A stretch of 64,000 bases of DNA from Nematocida ironsii (GCA_001642415.1 LTDK01000068.1:48098-112097); one strand, 5' to 3'. Positions 1-9,811 are shown, counted from the stretch's first letter. Notes: generated by a model from the sequence alone, not told the origin. Program-made: numbers and translations.

Positions 1-303
1 AGCGTGCGAAAATTGACAGTTCTTTCTTCTACAGTTTTTCTTTATGTGGAATAACTTGCACGGGAACTTAGACAGATCGTGCGAAAAAGTGCAATTGCTG
101 CCTCGTATACATGCATTTTTTACAAAATATTTGCACAAGTGTTTCTTCTCTGGCTTGTATGGCATGCTTTTCATCATTATATTCTCGTCGCTGCTGTCTT
201 TTGTGCCGCTTGTTTTTACTCTTTTGTTTCTTGCTATTTCTCTGGGTTCTCTGAAGCGAGGTACTGATAATCTTGGAAGCCGTGGCAGTTCTATAATCGC
301 CAT
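1..303 (-). CDS. CCCH zinc-finger protein, 5' part only (runs off the left edge)
   Basis: This is an open minus-strand frame from an ATG at 301-303 to the first base of the window, 101 codons with no stop, so the C-terminus lies outside. After a basic, probably disordered stretch of about 55 residues come two CCCH zinc fingers. The first is C-x7-C-x5-C-x3-H (residues about 59-76) and the second C-x8-C-x4-C-x3-H (about 82-98). The linker and second finger, with an F-P-C-K-x-F/L-H start, resemble the ZC3H4/6/8 and suppressor-of-sable group, which binds RNA and acts in nuclear RNA turnover. That subgroup is an inference; CCCH zinc binding is clear from the spacing. The gene is divergent from the J-like gene at 390, with 86 bp between the two ATGs. 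A plus-strand frame over the same bases is its shadow. Confidence 0.75.
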   Translation of the reverse strand, partial: MAIIELPRLPRLSVPRFREPREIARNKRVKTSGTKDSSDENIMMKSMPYKPEKKHLCKYFVKNACIRGSNCTFSHDLSKFPCKLFHIKKNCRRKNCQFSHA

Positions 304-389
304 TTAAATTTAATTTTTATTCTCTTGTATAAATAATATATTGACAAATTAGCTTTCTTGAAAATAAAGGATTCACAAATAATTTTTAT

Positions 390-2291
390 ATGGAAAAATC
401 TAGTAGAGCAGGAGGAGAAGGCGATAAGACTATTTCTATAAGAAGAATTTCACTAAAACTATTGGGAGCCAGGGTATTTATTGCTTTGGTAATTCTTGGT
501 GTAACTCAGTCTTTGAATGTAAAAAAGACATTGGAAGACAGCAAAGAGAGTGTAAGCAGACTCTTAGGTATAGAGAACAAAACTTGCGCAGGAGGGGTTG
601 TTTGTGCAGAGAGTGACAAGATAGATGGGTCAGAGTTAGGAGAGAACACCACTCCTTCTGAGACTGAAGAAGGCGGGGAAGAGAAGAAGGCAGACCCGGA
701 GACAGAGAAGAAGCTGGCCATGTGTAAGAGCAGTTTAGAAAAAGCAGATGAATTACTGAGAAGGCGGGAGTATTTAAGTGCTTTGGACTACTTTAATATT
801 GCACAGGAGGAGTATATTCTGTCTGGAGTAACTAGCGAGTCTTCTTCTATTCTTAAAGAAATACAGGATGGGAAGTACAAAACACTTCTCAAACTGGGCA
901 GATTTGAAGAGATAATCGATGAGCTGGGGAGCAGTGTAGATGAGGATGATGTTAAATTGGTACAGAAAGTATCTGGGTATATGGCGCTGAATATTAACTC
1001 ACCAGAGAATGAGCTGAACCATGCGCTATTAGAATGCCCACATTCTTCTACTTTGCTAGTACTTAGGATAGAACAGAGAATACGTCACAAGATCTACAAT
1101 CTAGCTCTTTTAGATGCAGAAGCACTTTCTGAGATAGACGGGCAGAAAGAGAGAGGAGAACTGCTGATGATGCAGTGCTACTTTTTGATGGGGAAGTCTG
1201 GGAAAGGCCTGTCTATACTAGAAACCATGCCGCACCTTACTACTCTTTATGAAAAGGCTAGCTTCATTATGCAGAAGTACAGCAGTCTAAACAAAAACAA
1301 CTACCGATCTACACAGCACAATTACATGGTGTGGAAGAACTTTGTAGATAAGGATTTAGTACTGGCGAAGCTGATTGACTCGCGGTTTGTTCCTACAATC
1401 TTTACGTACACCAAGATACAGGGACTAGAAGTTCTTATTCGAATGGGAATGGACTTAAAGCATCCAACAAAGCAAATACTTGCACACTCTGAACAAATTC
1501 TTGTAGAGGGCAGTAAAGGCGCGATCAAGACTCAGGATGACTGGAAGAGACATATAATTCTGATGATTAATCTGGGCAGTTTCTCCGCTGCTTTCGATAG
1601 TATTAAGATAAATATGACAGAAGGCACCCCTGCGTACGATGAGGTAAAGGCGCTATACAATCAGAAGATAAAAATAGCAAGAGAAAAGAAGGCAAAGGCA
1701 GACGAGATTAAAAGAAAAAAGAAGGAAGAGGCCGACCAGAAAGCAATAGACGATGCAATCAAGAAAGAAAAGTCTCATTCAGAGAGGAGAATCCGAGTGG
1801 TTAAATCTAAAAGAGGAAGAATCGTTGATGCAGAAGGATTCTACAAATTCCTTGGTCTAAAGCCTGGATCTTCAGAAAAGGAAGTAATGAATGCATACAG
1901 AAAAATAAGCAAAAAGGCAAACATCTCCTTAAGAAAGAATAGAAACAAACCAGAAGAGATTAAAAAGGCCAAGGATTTAATTGTAAGAGCAAACAAAACA
2001 AAAGATGTACTTTCAAATAAAATAAAGAAGGAAGAATATGACACAGGCTATTACATGACAGAAAAAGAGAAAGATACATGGGGGTACAATGATGATGCAA
2101 TGGATCAGTACGAAGAAAATAACGGTTCATACGGAGGTGGAAACCATGGTGCCGACTTATTCGAAATATTAATGAATGGCGGCGGCTTCGGGGGAGGCTT
2201 TGGCGGTGGATTCGGCGGTGGATTCGGTGGTGAAAGCTTTGGCGGCGGCTTTGGAAGAGGCGGCACCCGCAGAGTAGTTTACTATATGTAA
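390..2291 (+). CDS. TPR / J-like domain protein, probable ER co-chaperone relative
   Basis: A 633-residue protein with a hydrophobic segment near residues 26-40 (signal anchor or uncleaved signal), then a glutamate/lysine-rich spacer. A helical repeat region follows at about 105-420, whose first helix pair looks like a TPR. Next come a highly charged lysine/glutamate stretch (about 430-470) and a J-like domain at about 480-556. The C-terminus is a glycine-phenylalanine repeat encoded at about 2176-2270. The order TPR, charged linker, J domain is that of DNAJC3/P58IPK and fungal Jem1, which work with BiP in the ER. The diagnostic HPD tripeptide between helices II and III is missing; an asparagine-isoleucine-serine stretch sits there. 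The usual stimulation of Hsp70 ATPase is therefore doubtful. The family call is an inference from architecture. Confidence 0.75.
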   Translation: MEKSSRAGGEGDKTISIRRISLKLLGARVFIALVILGVTQSLNVKKTLEDSKESVSRLLGIENKTCAGGVVCAESDKIDGSELGENTTPSETEEGGEEKKADPETEKKLAMCKSSLEKADELLRRREYLSALDYFNIAQEEYILSGVTSESSSILKEIQDGKYKTLLKLGRFEEIIDELGSSVDEDDVKLVQKVSGYMALNINSPENELNHALLECPHSSTLLVLRIEQRIRHKIYNLALLDAEALSEIDGQKERGELLMMQCYFLMGKSGKGLSILETMPHLTTLYEKASFIMQKYSSLNKNNYRSTQHNYMVWKNFVDKDLVLAKLIDSRFVPTIFTYTKIQGLEVLIRMGMDLKHPTKQILAHSEQILVEGSKGAIKTQDDWKRHIILMINLGSFSAAFDSIKINMTEGTPAYDEVKALYNQKIKIAREKKAKADEIKRKKKEEADQKAIDDAIKKEKSHSERRIRVVKSKRGRIVDAEGFYKFLGLKPGSSEKEVMNAYRKISKKANISLRKNRNKPEEIKKAKDLIVRANKTKDVLSNKIKKEEYDTGYYMTEKEKDTWGYNDDAMDQYEENNGSYGGGNHGADLFEILMNGGGFGGGFGGGFGGGFGGESFGGGFGRGGTRRVVYYM

Positions 2292-2522
2292 TCAAATTGC
2301 CAATAGATTTGGTTCACTAATAAATAGTTTTATGTGATTCTTTAAATATGCGGAAATTCACTTTTTGTTTCTGTACACTGTTCTACTTGATTTGTGCATG
2401 ATTTGTCAAATTCCTGCGCTTTTATTATAAGCTTAGCCTCTGCCTTTACACTATAATTATGTATAAACCCAAATAAATCTTGAAATGGTAATTGCACTTT
2501 AAATTTACTTATACTTTATTCT

Positions 2523-2867
2523 CTAATTAGCCTTTTCTACTGTATAATAAGCATTGTCGCCGTATGAGAACTCTTCTGCCTTGTCTGGTGTAGGCATCAG
2601 ATCTATAGAACATATTGATATACCTTTACACATCATGCTCGTTGGCGGCTGTGAAATAAGATCTTTTAAGTCTGGCAGCTCATTCTCTGGGTTAAAGAAA
2701 GAAACCATCCTTCCGTTCTCTAAAACTAAATTCAGCAGCTGGTCATATCCTAATAGGCAACCAGTCACCTCTATGCCACCAAAAAAGCATATTCTTATAT
2801 CCTTTCCCAAATACTTCTCTAGGTCAAAGACTTGGTCTCTTTTACTTGTCTTCTCGTCTTCTTGCAT
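2523..2867 (-). CDS. LSM7: U6 snRNA-associated Sm-like protein LSm7
   Basis: A 114-residue Sm-fold protein. The Sm1 motif is clear: a short N-terminal helix ending in Leu-x-Lys-Tyr, then the strand with Gly-Gly-x-Glu-Val-Thr-Gly, then Gly-Tyr-Asp-x-Leu-Leu-Asn-Leu-Val-Leu, a signature matching LSm7. The Sm2 half, around 'C-K-G-I-S-I', is also LSm7-like. LSm7 is one subunit of the LSm1-7 ring (mRNA decay) and the LSm2-8 ring (U6 snRNA). Nematocida species have been reported to lack splicing, so the decay role is the more likely one here. It is somewhat longer than usual because of a loop before Sm2 and a C-terminal tail. It is head to head with the PUS3-like gene: 15 bp separate the two ATGs. 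Confidence 0.88.
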   Translation of the reverse strand: MQEDEKTSKRDQVFDLEKYLGKDIRICFFGGIEVTGCLLGYDQLLNLVLENGRMVSFFNPENELPDLKDLISQPPTSMMCKGISICSIDLMPTPDKAEEFSYGDNAYYTVEKAN

Positions 2868-2882
2868 ATTTTTTTAGTTGGC

Positions 2883-3863
2883 ATGTCTCTTATTTCTAGA
2901 AATGTCCTGCTTAAACTATCCTACAATGGGCAACAATACCACGGATTTGCATACCAGCCGGGGCTACCAACAGTAGAGCACCATCTATTCCTGAGCCTTG
3001 TCAAGAATAAGTTTGTAGAAATAAATAATGGGCCGCCCATTCAGCCAAGCACATTTGTATGGCCAAAGGAAATACTTGCCTCAATTGCACTAATGAAATA
3101 TTATAAATGTGGTAGAACAGATGCAGGCGTATCTGCTGCAGCCCAGTTTATATCAATACATCTCCCATCCAATACTGAGAAGGACTACCCATACGATATA
3201 ATGATCAACCAGCACCTTCCAAATGACATAAGAGTGCTTGGGTGGATGTTTGTGAGCGACGAATTCAGTGCAAGGTTTACGTGTATTTCTAGAGAGTATG
3301 AATACTATTTCTCTAAAAGGCCAGCAAGCATCCTAAACATAGAAACAATGAAAGACGCATCTAAAAAGTTACTTGGTACACATTGGTTTGGAAGACTTTG
3401 TAAACAGGAGAAGGAGTCGTCAAAACAAAAAAGGCTTGAAAAAAAGCAGAAACTATCCCCAGATGAAGTAACGGCAGAAGAGTCTGTTCGTACTGTAGAT
3501 TCAATTGGTTTTGAAAAAGTTTGCACCGATGAAATAACAGGGGTGGAAGTGTACCTAATGAGGATTAGAGCAAGGTCATTTTTGCATAATCAAGTCAGAA
3601 AGATTTTCTCTTTATTATTTATGGTAGGCTCAGGATCTGCTATAGAAATAGAGAATATCTTAAATAAAAATGAAGTACAAAAACATGACATAAAACTAGC
3701 TGAACCTGCTCCTCTAGTTCTTTCTAGATGTGTGTTTTCTAATACAGATTTGAGCCATTTAAGGTCTTCTCAGTCAAAGAACCATCCGCATATAAAAATA
3801 TGTGAAGATGTTCTTGTTAGATCCAAGGTAAATGAAAGAATTACAAAGGAATTCTTTTTATAG
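2883..3863 (+). CDS. PUS3: tRNA pseudouridine synthase, PUS3/DEG1 type
   Basis: A TruA-family enzyme of 326 residues. The catalytic loop reads Cys-Gly-Arg-Thr-Asp-Ala-Gly-Val-Ser-Ala at residues 76-85, with Asp80 the nucleophilic aspartate. Downstream are the family motif with 'FSARF...C-x-S-R-x-Y-x-Y' and the 'GTHxF...LCK' segment typical of Pus3, which isomerises U38/U39 in the tRNA anticodon arm. The C-R-T-D context and LCK segment favour Pus3 over Pus1. I start at the ATG at 2883, where homology begins; an in-frame upstream ATG at 2832 would add 17 hydrophobic residues, and that extension overlaps the LSM7 start, so it is unlikely. A charged insert (about residues 180-205) is unlike most homologues. 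Confidence 0.85.
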   Translation: MSLISRNVLLKLSYNGQQYHGFAYQPGLPTVEHHLFLSLVKNKFVEINNGPPIQPSTFVWPKEILASIALMKYYKCGRTDAGVSAAAQFISIHLPSNTEKDYPYDIMINQHLPNDIRVLGWMFVSDEFSARFTCISREYEYYFSKRPASILNIETMKDASKKLLGTHWFGRLCKQEKESSKQKRLEKKQKLSPDEVTAEESVRTVDSIGFEKVCTDEITGVEVYLMRIRARSFLHNQVRKIFSLLFMVGSGSAIEIENILNKNEVQKHDIKLAEPAPLVLSRCVFSNTDLSHLRSSQSKNHPHIKICEDVLVRSKVNERITKEFFL

Positions 3864-3906
3864 CCTGATATAACCTGTAATTGGATTTATTCCTGTTTGG
3901 CTTATG

Positions 3907-4113
3907 CTATGGCAGTTTTTTATCCTTTATGGAGTGCTTGCTTTTCTTTAATAAATCTTGTTTAATTTGCTTTTCCAGAAATCTTGTGGCTTTCTTTGCT
4001 GTTTTCAGGAGAGGACTGTTCGTGTGGCGAAATAATGCCTTTCTACTCTTCCATATAGCGTGCTGTTCTTTAAGTGATGGTGATTTCTTTTTTGCTTCAA
4101 TACTTATACCCAT
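3907..4113 (-). CDS. Small basic protein of unknown function
   Basis: A 68-residue frame with an ATG at 4111-4113, lying tail to tail with the PUS3-like gene (43 bp between stops). It is very lysine-rich and predicted helical, with no cysteine, as expected for a small nucleolar, ribosome-biogenesis or chromatin protein, but I do not recognise the family. The opposite strand carries an equally long hydrophobic frame (3881-4117). I prefer the minus frame because its composition resembles a real basic protein, while the plus frame looks like its complement. It could still be a chance frame. Confidence 0.45.
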   Translation of the reverse strand: MGISIEAKKKSPSLKEQHAIWKSRKALFRHTNSPLLKTAKKATRFLEKQIKQDLLKKSKHSIKDKKLP

Positions 4114-4821
4114 TTAATATTTTTCTATTTTTATAATACGTTCTATTTAAAATAATAGTTTAATACATTTAATATTCTATCTTTACACGCATTATGTAAT
4201 GTAATAATAATTCTAATTATGAATATCAGATTGAATTATATCTGTGTTTTCGATATTTATGATTATGTATTGGTTAATACAATGTAGATTCTTCTATATT
4301 AATGGAAGTTTCTATGCTATAAATATGTATTTTGTTTGAATTTCGAATTATTGTGCATTATTGTCTTTTTATTCTATGTAGTAGTATATAAATATTCTTA
4401 ATTTTAAAATAAATATGTATATAATTTACTTATAGGACAATTGCATATGAAGAGGTTTATTCTAAAATTACAAACAATTTATTATAAAAACAATATAATG
4501 TAGTTACGAGTATACACTGATAAATAACAGCAAATACATAAATTGAAAGTTTAGTGGTACTTTATATACATTTTGTATTTCGGGTTATATTTTTGTTAGA
4601 AGCACTGAATATCCTGTTGGTAATGCATGTTTACACATATGAATTAGTAAAAATCTGGACTGACTAAAATTTAAATATAACATACACTATATATTAGGTA
4701 AAATAAAAGAAATAATTAGCAGTAATCGATATGGTAAGGCTGAAAGCATTCTTTAATAACATAAATAATACTTAACTAACATGAAATATAACAATTTTTA
4801 TTAAAAGATACTTGCTATTTA
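4114..4821. other. AT-rich spacer
   Basis: About 0.7 kb between two minus-strand genes, without a credible frame. It contains a perfect copy of the recurring 12-bp motif ATTTCGGGTTAT at 4577-4588. Otherwise only AT-rich low-complexity sequence is seen. Confidence 0.7.
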
Positions 4822-7800
4822 TTAATTTTGTTTTATAGCAGTAATATATGCTAAAATATCCGAAGTACTAGGCTCTTCTATTATAGGCCTGTCTGGATCA
4901 TAAAGAACATCATCTTCTGTGTTTTGTGAAATAAAATCAGCCTCCTTTGTGATTTGCACAGTCTCATAAAATCTTTGAAGGTGCTTATTATATCCGGATA
5001 TTTCATCTGTAAGTGTGTTAAGCAGCTGTTTAATGTTTTTTAGTGCAGGAGTATCATTATCTGTGCACTTTTTTCTAAAACTATGAGATATGCAAATAAT
5101 GCTTTGAATGTGAGAAAGTTGGTGTACTGTTTTTAGAATTAGCTCACTTAATACATATTGGACGTATTCCTCTTCATACCTTCCCCCTACAGTGTTTCTA
5201 AGTTTTGAACTTCTCTTTTTCTTCTTTGCATTCCCTGCATTGCTGGATAAAAATGTATTTGTAATAAAGGAGCGGGTGTACACAGTTTCACAGTCATCGT
5301 CTGCATACATTCCATTAATTATTTCTTCTCTTTCTTTATCCTTTCTCTCACGCACAGACATTAGTCTTTCTTTGTTTTGAGTGTACTGTTCTAGTGTATT
5401 CTGTATACTTTCAGAGTACGCTCTTACTTTTTGTAATATATTCTCTAGAACATCTGCTGTTTGGACATAAGAATCCTTTGAAATGTATTCATTGACTCTT
5501 TTATACTCTTCAATCTCTACAAGGTATTTAAGTCCTTTAGGAACCAATCCCAATTCTAAATTTAGCTCTGCCGCAGAGAGAATGTTTTTCTGTGAAAGAA
5601 GAATATCTTCCATTCTCTGTATGTTACTTGGAGTCTGGTTGGTTTTATCTGAGAAGAACTCTCTCCATAGCCCTAGCTTCATTCTTAGGCTGCAAACCTT
5701 GTCCTTTGCTGCATTTCCAGCGCGCAGATAGCAGTTTAGTGCTTCTTTGTGATCGCCCTCTCTCTCTAAAGAATCACCAGATATATGAAGAAGTGACTGG
5801 GTTGTGTTAATAAATATTTCAGAACTCATTTCTTCTTCTGCACACTCTCCTCTGCATAGTTCATTAATGTCTAAAAGATATAGATAAAAATCACGTATGC
5901 ACTCCTTTTCAATGCTTAGTTTAAGATCGGTGATAGAAAATGAACACTCCTTATTTGCACTCTCTTTTCTTAAAATATATTGTTTTATCATGTAGAGAGT
6001 CTGCTTCTTCTTATCCTTCGCTACTTTTGCTATTTTAAGCCTTCTTTCAATCTCTTCGCTAGCGCAGAATGGATTTATCCTGTCTGACTGGCCAACTAGT
6101 AGAATGTCATTAGTTTCATCGTGTGGTGTATCAGTGGCGTGCATTATAATGTAGCATAGAGTGTATGCATATACATTCAAAGCAGATTGAAGCAAAACAC
6201 TCGGCGAAATGACTCCAATACACTTTTTTATAATTCGCTCTGGGATTGCATACTGTTCTATGCTAAAGAACGATTTGGGAGAGATGATTTCTTTGTAGGT
6301 AAACTTCTCTGCTAGAATGACAATAAGTTCTGGCTTGCAGAAGAATAAATATATCTCCACTGCAATATTACACCATGAGTAAATAGTATTGATTGTCTTA
6401 GTGTCATTTACATAATTTGGCTGGTCAGTCTCACTACTATGCGCATTTAAACAAAGAATAGAATCTATCTGTGCAATGGAATATTTCTCTATTTGGTCTA
6501 ATATAGGCTTGGCCCTCTCTCTATCCTCATTGAATAGCAATTTAACTATTTCAAAAAGGGTCTGTGCTTCTATGCGGTTTGAAGTAATACTTGCAGAAAT
6601 AGCATTCAAGTATTTAGATATTGACAAACCATGTTTCTTGGCAAGACCAACCGCCTTGGGCAGTTCTTCAGATGAAACCAGCTTATCTATCTTATTCTCT
6701 AGCATAAAGCCTAGATAGAATGTTTCTAACATTCCGTATACATCTACCATTATAATAGATATTTCAGAAGCAAAAACTATTCTGCTGTCTTTTCCTGTTC
6801 GAGCTACTCTTGCCTGCACTAGTTCTAGAGTATTGTTGCTGGATAGAGCCAGAGACAATTTGTATATTTCTGTCCAGGCCTGAGCCTTTACAGATATAAG
6901 TATGTATTGCTGGTCTGTGATAACAGGTAGGATTGATGAAACATTTTCTATAATCTGCGATATAGAACTATCACTTTGAATATGAAGAGATTGGCGCTCG
7001 CTATTAAGAGTAAGCACCACTTTATAGCCACATAAATCAATTTCATGCCCATTCAAAATACTTGGTATTTCTGTAGTGTATTCAGATTTCTTAGTTGAGC
7101 ACTGTATGTTTAGTTCTTTAACTCTTTCTTCCATTGGGATTGTCTTTTCTGTTCTATCTGCCTGGGTAGCTTGATTTTCTATTTCGGTCACTGTATTTGC
7201 TTCATCTTCACCAACCACTCTGCTATATATTTTTCCATTTACTTGATAGGTTATTTCTCCATTGTATAGTGCGTGTAAGTTGTCTGGTACCCCTTCAAGC
7301 TTTATCTCTCTACTATACATAGGAGGGGGGATTGGGCACTTATATAGATTGTACATAATCAGCCTTGCACCATCGATGTCTATCACGCCACGGCCAGTTC
7401 TATTAACACACACACTCTGTTTTATTGTTACAATATGCTCTGTTAGGACTAGCTTTATTTGGTGGCTAGACATGATTAGCATGTCTTTTATTGCACTGGA
7501 CAGTACAGAAATATTCCTGTCTGTTGTGTATACACTAGCTATATTCTGATTGACCTTTAGGTAGAGACAGTTGTTTTTAATATAGTATACTTTTAAGTAT
7601 AACTCGTGGCCTTCTCTGTTGACAATGTACATATAATCTTCCTTTGTTCTTATACACACAATATCATTGCTTTCTATATTTTCCTCTTTTCGATCGCACT
7701 CTCTAAGATGGAATAGCTCCTTGTACTTAAGCCCATTCCTTTCTAAAATATGTATTGAATTGTTATCTGTCACTGCATATATGAGTGAAAATCTGTTGTG

Positions 7801-8577
7801 CCATGTGGCTAGCTTATATGATGATCTTTTCTCAAACACAACACTATTCTTTTCCAAGATATCCTGCACCTCTATGTTCTGATCATTAGAAACAGAAACC
7901 CTTCTCATACTGTCTACATATGCACATTCATTAAGCAGGTATTTCTTTGTCTGCATAAGCCGGCTGTTCATAATTCTATTACAGACAGTAATTGTGTCTG
8001 CAATTGGCTCTAGATTATACGCGTATATACTTAATATTGAGGCAGCCATCACCAATATATACTTTCCGTCAGAAGACCATTCTGCATGCACGATTTCTTT
8101 CAACGGGCTTTCCTGTACAAGTTTTTTTAGCTCATCGCTATACTCTTCCGTTCTGACCATATTAAAGTGCCTGTCAAGTAGAACTATTTCATTTTCTGTA
8201 AGTATAATGACACTCCCGCTGGTTTGGTTAAAAAATGTATTTAGAACACGCACATCCATATCCCCAACACACTCCCATTCATACCCGTTCTTTTTTTCTG
8301 CCCAAAATATATGCCCAGATTTTGCAGCTACTTTAAAGACCGCTCCTTTCTCTTCAGTATAAAATGCAACTGGAGTAATCCCTTCTTCAATTCTTCCTGT
8401 CATCTCTACAGATGTTTCTTCGTTATATACAATTCCATTGCTTAGCACAAAACCATTTGAAATCAGTGGGTCTTTATATCTGTCTGTTTTTGCATGGTGC
8501 AGTACAATATTCTCCATAAAATTTTTCTCTCCAGTAACAGTCTTATAACAGCACGCCAAGAATCTCTTAATTGTCAA
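4822..8577 (-). CDS. ELP1: Elongator complex protein 1 (Elp1/IKI3)
   Basis: A 1251-residue protein with the layout of Elp1, the scaffold of Elongator, which modifies U34 in the wobble position of tRNAs. The N-terminal 700 or so residues are beta-rich WD40-like repeats; an early repeat has the 'EWSSDGKYILV' type of blade. The C-terminal part is helical, with the 'GDHKEALNCYLRAGN' TPR-like motif. Near residues 1115-1125 is a lysine/arginine-rich segment followed by the 'EEEYVQYVLSELI' helix, matching the conserved Elp1 tRNA-binding basic patch and C-terminal dimerisation helices. Length is close to the usual 1300 or so. The first ATG is at 8577; the second, at 8517 (residue 21), may be the true start because the first 20 residues look unlike Elp1. 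No other Elongator subunit lies in the window. Confidence 0.85.
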   Translation of the reverse strand: MTIKRFLACCYKTVTGEKNFMENIVLHHAKTDRYKDPLISNGFVLSNGIVYNEETSVEMTGRIEEGITPVAFYTEEKGAVFKVAAKSGHIFWAEKKNGYEWECVGDMDVRVLNTFFNQTSGSVIILTENEIVLLDRHFNMVRTEEYSDELKKLVQESPLKEIVHAEWSSDGKYILVMAASILSIYAYNLEPIADTITVCNRIMNSRLMQTKKYLLNECAYVDSMRRVSVSNDQNIEVQDILEKNSVVFEKRSSYKLATWHNRFSLIYAVTDNNSIHILERNGLKYKELFHLRECDRKEENIESNDIVCIRTKEDYMYIVNREGHELYLKVYYIKNNCLYLKVNQNIASVYTTDRNISVLSSAIKDMLIMSSHQIKLVLTEHIVTIKQSVCVNRTGRGVIDIDGARLIMYNLYKCPIPPPMYSREIKLEGVPDNLHALYNGEITYQVNGKIYSRVVGEDEANTVTEIENQATQADRTEKTIPMEERVKELNIQCSTKKSEYTTEIPSILNGHEIDLCGYKVVLTLNSERQSLHIQSDSSISQIIENVSSILPVITDQQYILISVKAQAWTEIYKLSLALSSNNTLELVQARVARTGKDSRIVFASEISIIMVDVYGMLETFYLGFMLENKIDKLVSSEELPKAVGLAKKHGLSISKYLNAISASITSNRIEAQTLFEIVKLLFNEDRERAKPILDQIEKYSIAQIDSILCLNAHSSETDQPNYVNDTKTINTIYSWCNIAVEIYLFFCKPELIVILAEKFTYKEIISPKSFFSIEQYAIPERIIKKCIGVISPSVLLQSALNVYAYTLCYIIMHATDTPHDETNDILLVGQSDRINPFCASEEIERRLKIAKVAKDKKKQTLYMIKQYILRKESANKECSFSITDLKLSIEKECIRDFYLYLLDINELCRGECAEEEMSSEIFINTTQSLLHISGDSLEREGDHKEALNCYLRAGNAAKDKVCSLRMKLGLWREFFSDKTNQTPSNIQRMEDILLSQKNILSAAELNLELGLVPKGLKYLVEIEEYKRVNEYISKDSYVQTADVLENILQKVRAYSESIQNTLEQYTQNKERLMSVRERKDKEREEIINGMYADDDCETVYTRSFITNTFLSSNAGNAKKKKRSSKLRNTVGGRYEEEYVQYVLSELILKTVHQLSHIQSIICISHSFRKKCTDNDTPALKNIKQLLNTLTDEISGYNKHLQRFYETVQITKEADFISQNTEDDVLYDPDRPIIEEPSTSDILAYITAIKQN

Positions 8578-9010
8578 GTAATAAAATATAAAATTTAATA
8601 CACTGCCAAATAAATTACTCTCTTATAGGGATATCACCTAATTTATGTAGTATTTTATAATTTTGGGTTATTTCTTGTTATATACTTAAATAAATCCATT
8701 CAATAACAAGAAATTTAAATATCAAAAATGCAGTCGGCTACAGATACTTTAGTATACAGCCCAAATCAACTCTAAAATTATAAAATAGGATAAATAAAGT
8801 GTATACTGCGAAATTTACTGATAAATTATTTAAAGTGGTTTCTGATTATTTTCATTTTTAGTGCACTATAACTCGGTATAATATTCCAAAAATAAAATAT
8901 GTAATTTTAAGCTATTTCGGAGTATTCATAGTATTATACTGTTTTAACATGGATATAGTATGTCTATTGTCTTTATATTTAGTGTTATTATATAACTGAA
9001 GATTTCGAAA
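8578..9010. other. AT-rich spacer
   Basis: A 433-bp spacer between two minus-strand genes, with no credible frame. A one-mismatch copy of the recurring motif (TTGGGTTAT core) lies at 8660-8671. Confidence 0.65.
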
Positions 9011-9811
9011 TTATCCTCTTCTTCTACCTGTGTACTTTGATGTTCTAGGAACAGACAGGCCCTTGCTCTCTCTTTTATTTTTCTTTCTGATGATCCAATC
9101 TCGGTAGGACAGGTCTTTGTTTGCCACTGGCTTTTTAAATGTAGAGGCTTTCTTTTTTTCTTTTATGTGCACAGAACTTCCTTTTGCTCCTGCCATTTCA
9201 AGAATGAGATAGGTTTTTCTTTTCTTTTTGCTGTCTTGGTTCTCAACAAGTGTTCCCCCTGCAAATCCGTACTTTGAAGCACACTTAATAATAGACTCCA
9301 TCTGCTTCTCTGACTCTGGATAGTACTGCAGAACAGCCATTCCTTTTGTTTTTAATACATCATAAAGTGTATAGAAAAATGCATTTAAGAGTTTTTTAGA
9401 GTCTTTCTGCACAGCAAGCCACTGAAGAACACTTACACTAATGGCATAATCAAATGATGCACTTTTAAAGGGAAGCCCCTCTCCAATATCAACAGCTGCA
9501 AAGTCGCAATAGTCAGACGCTGGCTGTTCTGCGTACATAATCCCTTCTACCCTTTGCTTAGCTAGCACCAACATATCGGTACTTATATCAATACCAACAG
9601 TGTAATTGTTATTATCAAGAATATTCTCCGTGCTTATACCGCTTCCACAGCCTATATCCAGAATAAGAGAATCTGTTGGATTTCCTAATATCTCTAAACA
9701 CTTCTGGGTTAGTTTGCTTTGTATATTATTCAAACTGGTACTGCTGTTGTACTTTTCTGCTACATCATCAGTATAGTATATTTTATTTCCATAGCTCTCT
9801 GGTCTTACCAT
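9011..9811 (-). CDS. BUD23: 18S rRNA (guanine-N7)-methyltransferase Bud23
   Basis: A 266-residue class I SAM-dependent methyltransferase. It opens with the Bud23-typical 'RPE...YY...A.KY' stretch, has the SAM-binding loop Asp-Ile-Gly-Cys-Gly-Ser-Gly at residues 52-58, an acidic strand-2 end in 'VGIDIS', and the 'DYAISVSVLQWL' motif that characterises Bud23/WBSCR22. The C-terminal basic tail ends with 'Y-T-G-R-R-R', the conserved Bud23 terminus, preceded by the 'W-I-x-R-K-K' element. Bud23, with its partner Trm112, makes m7G in 18S rRNA and is needed for small-subunit maturation. The Trm112 gene is not in the window. Every family landmark is present, so the call is firm. Confidence 0.93.
   Translation of the reverse strand: MVRPESYGNKIYYTDDVAEKYNSSTSLNNIQSKLTQKCLEILGNPTDSLILDIGCGSGISTENILDNNNYTVGIDISTDMLVLAKQRVEGIMYAEQPASDYCDFAAVDIGEGLPFKSASFDYAISVSVLQWLAVQKDSKKLLNAFFYTLYDVLKTKGMAVLQYYPESEKQMESIIKCASKYGFAGGTLVENQDSKKKRKTYLILEMAGAKGSSVHIKEKKKASTFKKPVANKDLSYRDWIIRKKNKRESKGLSVPRTSKYTGRRRG

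Noticed and set aside
44..307. 87-codon plus-strand hydrophobic frame
   Set aside because: It is the complement of the CCCH zinc-finger coding frame on the minus strand, whose cysteine and histidine spacing is clear.
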